A stretch of DNA of 64,000 nucleotides, taken from contig NZ_LDOT01000012.1 of the NCBI RefSeq assembly GCF_001029445.1, positions 62,001 through 126,000 of the forward strand. Reading direction: 5' to 3'. Of the stretch, positions 59,869 through 64,000 are shown piece by piece. The position numbers were made by a program, and so were the translations under genes. Origin of the DNA: Photobacterium aquae. GTDB taxonomy: Bacteria > Pseudomonadota > Gammaproteobacteria > Enterobacterales > Vibrionaceae. Positions within the stretch are counted from its first letter, which is position 1. Each line of letters opens with the position of its first letter. The notes under the pieces were generated by a model. That model was not told the origin of the DNA. It was given only the letters and a program-made list of their open reading frames with translations, and made no database searches.

Positions 59869-60018
59869 CTAATTGTTATCCTGACCTTGCGATCTGTCTC
59901 TGCCCAACGCCAACATGCCTATACAAACCACGGCAACAGCAGCAAAACCCGACAGGATAATCACCGGCATTGCGGCATAACCCAGAACATGCCAAAAAAT
60001 TGATTCAAACGTACTCAT
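59869..60018 (-). CDS. Short membrane protein of the nap operon (TIGR02808-like)
   Basis: 49 residues, MSTFESIFWHVLGYAAMPVI with one long membrane helix (about 12-38) and a polar tail DRSQGQDNN. A strong ribosome site (AAAGGAGAGAGG) precedes the start. It lies 21 bp after napC, so it is the last gene of the operon. Short proteins of the TIGR02808 group occur at this place in Vibrio and Photobacterium. Confidence 0.8.
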   Translation of the reverse strand: MSTFESIFWHVLGYAAMPVIILSGFAAVAVVCIGMLALGRDRSQGQDNN

Positions 60019-60039
60019 CCTCTCTCCTTTAGCGCTTAG

Positions 60040-60615
60040 CTACTGCCAGCCTTCAATATTTTTCATATCCGGCAGCTTGTGAGCGATCCCTTTATGGCAA
60101 TCCACGCAAGTATTGTCACCCGATGCCAATGCCGTAGAGTGCTGCTTGACACTGCGTGTACCCTGCTCGGAAAAATCCATGTACTCGAACTCATGGCAGT
60201 TACGGCACTCTTGCGAGTCATTCTTCTTCATCCGCTGCCATTCCCGGTTCGCCAAATGGGCGCGGCGGGCCTGGAATTTCTCTTCGGTATCAATCGTCCC
60301 CATCGCATGGGCCACCAGCTCTTTGGATGCCTGCACCTTGCGGATCATCTTATCCGTCCAATTATGCGGTACATGGCAATCAGAACAGATAGCCCGAACC
60401 CCCGAACGGTTGGAATAGTGAATGGTTTCGCGGATCTCTTTCACGATCGGTGCGTGGCAACCAGCGCAGAACTCCTCCGTATTGGTCGCTTCCATCCCTG
60501 TATTGAATGCTCCCCAAAACACCAGGCCGCCGATAAAGCCCATGAACAAAACCAACCCCACCGCCACCTTGCTCGGCGACATGAAACGTCGCCAGAAGGA
60601 TTTCAATAATTTCAT
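60040..60615 (-). CDS. napC: Periplasmic nitrate reductase cytochrome c subunit NapC
   Basis: 191 residues. N-terminal membrane helix (about 16-37) and four CXXCH heme sites: CAGCH (50), CSDCH (77), CRNCH (137) and CVDCH (170). NapC takes electrons from quinol and passes them to NapB/NapA. It follows napB by 20 bp. Confidence 0.97.
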   Translation of the reverse strand: MKLLKSFWRRFMSPSKVAVGLVLFMGFIGGLVFWGAFNTGMEATNTEEFCAGCHAPIVKEIRETIHYSNRSGVRAICSDCHVPHNWTDKMIRKVQASKELVAHAMGTIDTEEKFQARRAHLANREWQRMKKNDSQECRNCHEFEYMDFSEQGTRSVKQHSTALASGDNTCVDCHKGIAHKLPDMKNIEGWQ

Positions 60616-60635
60616 AGCATGCCTCTCTCGTCGGG

Positions 60636-61103
60636 TTAGTTCAGCGAATCAACACGCTTGAAATTGTTCTCGACCAACGGCTTGGCATCGGCCTGCGGTA
60701 CATGGCACTGCAAGCAGAAATAACGCGACGGTGATACATCCGACAACACCTGCCCCTCTCGCGGTGATTGGTAGTGGGTCACGCTGATCTTAGTCGCCCC
60801 CATCTCATTGGCGTTTTTCCAACTATGACAAGCCAAGCATTTATTCGCATTGAGCGAGACTTCATAGTTACGGACCGTATGCGGGATCAACGGCGGCTGG
60901 TAGACATAGTCACTATCAATCACCCCCTGATCTCGGGGAAAACGCTTCATTGGATCAGCCGGACGGGTCTCCTCAAGCTGGGTTGCCCCGCGCAGTGACT
61001 CAATCCCCCCCGTTCCACCTGGGTTGTCGAGTTTTTCGCTGCCATGGGCAGCACCTGTCAATACCATGCCCAGCGCCATCACCGCCAAAACAAGTTGTTT
61101 CAT
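60636..61103 (-). CDS. napB: Periplasmic nitrate reductase diheme cytochrome NapB
   Basis: 155 residues from MKQLVLAVMALGMVLTGAAHGSE, a signal peptide. A longer frame upstream is rejected. Two heme sites, CLACH (89) and CLQCH (130). NapB is the electron-transfer subunit bound to NapA in the periplasm. It follows napA by 87 bp. Confidence 0.96.
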   Translation of the reverse strand: MKQLVLAVMALGMVLTGAAHGSEKLDNPGGTGGIESLRGATQLEETRPADPMKRFPRDQGVIDSDYVYQPPLIPHTVRNYEVSLNANKCLACHSWKNANEMGATKISVTHYQSPREGQVLSDVSPSRYFCLQCHVPQADAKPLVENNFKRVDSLN

Positions 61104-61190
61104 TGTATTCTCCGCCATTTGGCTACATTCAGGTAAAGGTCGGGCGGCCTGCGCCACAGGCAGGCTGCCACCTTGTTATTTATCGCTAAC

Positions 61191-63677
61191 TTAGATCTTG
61201 CTGATCTTGATTGGACACTTCTTGAAGTCGGTCTGCTTGGAAAGCGGATCCGTCGCATCCAGAATCAGCTTGTTGACCAAGATCCGCGCATCGAAGAAAG
61301 GCACGAAAACCAAGCCAACTGGCGGGCGGTTACGGCCACGGGTTTCAACCCGACAGCGAACCTCACCACGGCGGGATTGCAGCAGCACCTCGTCACCACG
61401 GCGCAGGCCGCGGGCACGGGCATCCTCCGGGTGGATATAGCACAAGGCATCAGGCACCGCCTTGTAGAGCTCGGGAACTCGGCGCGTCATGGTACCTGTA
61501 TGCCAGTGCTCCAGTACCCGCCCAGTACACAACCATAAGTCGTAATCCTTGTCAGGCACCTCTGGCGCAGGCTCGAACGGAGCAAAGATAATATTGGCCT
61601 TGCCGTCTTTATAACCGTAGAAACGGAACTTTTCCCCCGCTGGAACATAAGGATCAGAACCTTCAGCAAAACGCCACTGGGTTTCCTTACCATCAACCAC
61701 AGGCCAGCGCAGGCCGCGTACTTTGTGGTACATGTCATAAGGTGCCAGATCATGGCCGTGACCCCGACCAAAGCTAGCGTACTCTTCAAACAAGCCTTTC
61801 TGGATATAGAACCCCTGAGCCTTGGCATCATCATTGAGCGGCTGAGCTTCAGAGAGCGGGAACTGATCTACCTGACCATTACGGAAAAGAACGTCATACA
61901 TGGTCTTGCCGCGATACTGCGGAGCCTTGGCCAGCAGCTCTTCGCCCCACACCTCTTCAATCTTGAAGCGCTTGGAGAATTCCATCAGCTGCCACAGATC
62001 CGATTTCGCCTCGCCCTGTGACGGAACCTGCTGATACCATGCCTGAGTACGGCGCTCGGCATTCCCGTATGCCCCTTCTTTTTCAACCCACATCGCGGTA
62101 GGCAGAATCAAATCAGCAGCCTGGGCGGTTGCCGTCGGGTACGGGTCGGAACAGACAATAAAGTTCTCAGGGTTGCGGTAGCCAGGCAGGCGCTCGGTAT
62201 TGATGTTCGGCCCCGCCTGCATATTGTTGTTACACATCACCCAGTAGGCATTGAGCTTGCCGTCCTTGAGCATACGGTCTTGCAGAACCGCGTGGTAACC
62301 CGGCTTCGGCGGGATCGTCCCTTCCGGCAATTTCCAGATCTTCTCGGCGATAGCGCGATGCTTGGGGTTCGCCACGACCATATCGGCAGGCAGTCGGTGA
62401 GCAAAAGTACCAACCTCACGCGCCGTTCCGCAAGCTGATGGCTGGCCAGTCAACGAGAATGGGCTGTTGCCCGGCTGGGAGATCTTGCCCGTCAGTAGGT
62501 GAATGTTATAGACCAGGCTATTCATCCACACGCCGCGGGTATGCTGGTTCATCCCCATCGTCCATAGCGACATCACCTTTCGGTCAGGATCAGCATACTG
62601 CTTGGCAAGTTCGATCAGCTTGTCCTGCGCGACACCTGACATCTCGGAGGCCTTTTCTACCGTGTACTCGGCAACCGAGGCCTTGTACTCTTCGAATGTC
62701 ATCGTGTACATTTTGCCCGAGTTAGGGTGCGCCGCTTTCAACTGCAGTGGATCATCATCACGCAGGCCATAGCCGATATCGGTCTCGGCACGCTTGAAAT
62801 GCGTGTATTTGTTGACGAAATCCCAGTTCACCGCATCGTTTTGAATAATGTAGTTAGCGATAAAGTTAGCGATGGCCAAATCGGTCTGCGGCTCGAACAC
62901 CATACCGTTGTCAGCCAGTTCGAACGAACGGTGGGTGTAGGTCGACAGCACATTCACCTTGACGTGCGGGTGACTCAAACGGCGATCAGTGATACGCGTC
63001 CACAGTACCGGGTGCATCTCTGCCATATTGGAGCCCCACAGGACAAACGAGTCTGCATGTTCGAAGTCGTCATAGCAGCCCATCGGCTCGTCGATACCGA
63101 AGGTGCGCATAAAGCCTACAACCGCCGATGCCATACAGTGGCGGGCGTTCGGATCAATGTTGTTTGAACGGAAGCCCGCCTTCATCATTTTCGATGCCGC
63201 ATAACCTTCCATTACAGTCCACTGACCGGAGCCGAACATGCCGACCCCTGACGGCCCCTGCTTTTGGAGCGCGTCCTTCCACTTCTCGGCCATGATATCG
63301 AAGGCTTGATCCCAAGAAACAGGCTGGAAATCACCATTCTTATCGTACTTACCGTCTGTCATACGTAGCATCGGTGTCTGCAGACGATCCTTGCCATACA
63401 TGATCTTGGACAGGAAATATCCCTTGATACAGTTAAGGCCACGGTTTACCGGGGCTTCAGGATCCCCCTGAGTGGCAACAACGCGGCCATTCTGAGTCCC
63501 GACCAACACCGAGCAGCCCGTTCCACAAAAACGACAAGGCGCTTTGTCCCACTTAATTTTGGTTTCATCAGAACTAACGATTAAGTTAGTGGCCGATGCA
63601 GGTAGTGTGATCCCTGCGACGGCAGCAGCCGATGCGGCGGCATTTGCTTTCACAAATGCACGTCTTGTCATTTTCAT
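61191..63677 (-). CDS. napA: Periplasmic nitrate reductase catalytic subunit NapA
   Basis: 828 residues. Twin-arginine signal ([20 protein letters not shown]), a [4Fe-4S] motif with C48, C51, C55 and C83, and a molybdenum ligand C181 in the RHCMAS motif. It reduces nitrate to nitrite in the periplasm with a bis-MGD cofactor. Its start overlaps the napD stop (ATGA). Confidence 0.98.
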   Translation of the reverse strand: MKMTRRAFVKANAAASAAAVAGITLPASATNLIVSSDETKIKWDKAPCRFCGTGCSVLVGTQNGRVVATQGDPEAPVNRGLNCIKGYFLSKIMYGKDRLQTPMLRMTDGKYDKNGDFQPVSWDQAFDIMAEKWKDALQKQGPSGVGMFGSGQWTVMEGYAASKMMKAGFRSNNIDPNARHCMASAVVGFMRTFGIDEPMGCYDDFEHADSFVLWGSNMAEMHPVLWTRITDRRLSHPHVKVNVLSTYTHRSFELADNGMVFEPQTDLAIANFIANYIIQNDAVNWDFVNKYTHFKRAETDIGYGLRDDDPLQLKAAHPNSGKMYTMTFEEYKASVAEYTVEKASEMSGVAQDKLIELAKQYADPDRKVMSLWTMGMNQHTRGVWMNSLVYNIHLLTGKISQPGNSPFSLTGQPSACGTAREVGTFAHRLPADMVVANPKHRAIAEKIWKLPEGTIPPKPGYHAVLQDRMLKDGKLNAYWVMCNNNMQAGPNINTERLPGYRNPENFIVCSDPYPTATAQAADLILPTAMWVEKEGAYGNAERRTQAWYQQVPSQGEAKSDLWQLMEFSKRFKIEEVWGEELLAKAPQYRGKTMYDVLFRNGQVDQFPLSEAQPLNDDAKAQGFYIQKGLFEEYASFGRGHGHDLAPYDMYHKVRGLRWPVVDGKETQWRFAEGSDPYVPAGEKFRFYGYKDGKANIIFAPFEPAPEVPDKDYDLWLCTGRVLEHWHTGTMTRRVPELYKAVPDALCYIHPEDARARGLRRGDEVLLQSRRGEVRCRVETRGRNRPPVGLVFVPFFDARILVNKLILDATDPLSKQTDFKKCPIKISKI

Positions 63678-63946
63678 GAATCTTCCTCAGATTGCGAGTC
63701 AAAATGTTCGATTTGGTGGTAGACCAAAAAAGTATTTAACACGTGTTCTAAATTATTGATTTTATCGATCGTCTCAGTCACAAAGCCCTGGTTCTCGGTT
63801 TCCAGCACCACGATGACCTTCCCCTCTTCGCTGTCGCCGTATATCTCTGCGTTGGGCAAAGCCGCAATCTGTGCCTTCACCCCGCTCAGGTATTGCGGCT
63901 TAATATGGACAACCAAGCTTGAGATATGTACTTCTTGCAATGCCAT
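63674..63946 (-). CDS. napD: NapA signal-peptide chaperone NapD
   Basis: 90 residues from [20 protein letters not shown], the family start. Small ferredoxin-like fold protein that binds the Tat signal of NapA during cofactor insertion. It is coupled to napA by a 4-bp overlap. A longer frame runs into the end of napF and is rejected. Confidence 0.93.
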   Translation of the reverse strand: MALQEVHISSLVVHIKPQYLSGVKAQIAALPNAEIYGDSEEGKVIVVLETENQGFVTETIDKINNLEHVLNTFLVYHQIEHFDSQSEEDS

Positions 63947-63948
63947 TG

Positions 63949-64000
63949 CTATTCCTCTTCCTGCTCTTCGAACACCATGGTGATAGCCGATACCGGGCAA
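63949..64000 (-). CDS. napF: NapF ferredoxin-type protein (C-terminal end only)
   Basis: Only the last 16 or so codons are in the window: CPVSAITMVFEEQEEE then TAG. The CP pair is the end of the last [4Fe-4S] motif. The stop lies 2 bp before the napD ATG. NapF is a cytoplasmic iron-sulfur protein involved in NapA maturation. Identity rests on context and this short tail. Confidence 0.75.
   Translation of the reverse strand, partial: CPVSAITMVFEEQEEE

Overview
The window is a contiguous piece of a gammaproteobacterial chromosome, almost certainly Vibrionaceae. The evidence is the polar-flagellar gene order (flhA/flhB/fliRQPONMLKJIHGFE/flrCBA/fliS/flaI/fliD/flagellin/flgL to flgB/cheR/cheV/flgA/flgM/flgN), the H-ring genes flgO, flgP and flgT that are typical of sheathed Vibrio-type flagella, and the flanking block gltX, ligA-zipA, cysZ, cysK and ptsHI-crr. 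Codon use and a GC content that looks close to 50% would suit Photobacterium, Grimontia or a GC-richer Vibrio relative. I cannot fix the genus from the sequence alone.

Layout. 1-42.8 kb is one flagellar and chemotaxis region. The minus-strand genes run from cheV down to flhA. They cover the export gate (flhA, flhB, fliR, fliQ, fliP, fliO), C-ring (fliN, fliM, fliG), stator-associated fliL, hook-length ruler fliK, ATPase complex (fliJ, fliI, fliH), MS ring (fliF, fliE), regulators (flrC, flrB, flrA), filament chaperones and cap (fliS, flaI, fliD), one flagellin, and the rod/hook/ring genes flgL to flgB, followed by cheR and cheV. Plus-strand flgA, flgM and flgN follow. H-ring genes flgP and flgO (minus) lie divergent from flgT (plus). 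A methyl-accepting chemotaxis protein gene on the opposite strand lies between fliR and flhB and breaks the usual contiguous export-gate order.

42.8-45 kb holds tRNA-Arg(CCT), tRNA-Ala(GGC) and gltX. 45-47 kb holds a tiny secreted protein and an OprD/chitoporin-like outer-membrane porin with a long AT-rich leader. 47.3-56 kb is housekeeping: ligA, zipA, cysZ, cysK and the PTS operon ptsH-ptsI-crr. 56-59.8 kb holds a yfeX-type dye-decolorizing peroxidase, an exported protein of unknown function, a YfeZ/DUF2919 membrane protein, DUF2956 and DUF1499 proteins and a small membrane protein; a 20-bp inverted repeat brackets the DUF2956 gene. From 59.87 kb to the right edge is a periplasmic nitrate reductase operon (napF-D-A-B-C, minus strand) ending in a 49-residue membrane protein.

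Regulation readable by eye. Good sigma-54 (-24/-12) matches precede fliK, flrB, flgK, flgF and flgB; weaker ones precede flhB, fliD and flgO. Sigma-28 (FliA) promoters with exact 11-bp spacers precede the flagellin gene and flgM. This fits the Vibrio hierarchy: FlrA with sigma-54 switches on flrBC and the export/basal-body genes, FlrC with sigma-54 the hook and rod genes, and FliA the filament and flgM. No wholly new multi-gene system is evident. The most interesting items are the chemoreceptor inside the export-gate genes with a possible separate flhB promoter, hexapeptide repeats inside FliK, an enlarged single flagellin, two orphan small proteins (between flgJ and flgK, and beside the porin), and a dispersed inverted-repeat element around the DUF2956 gene.
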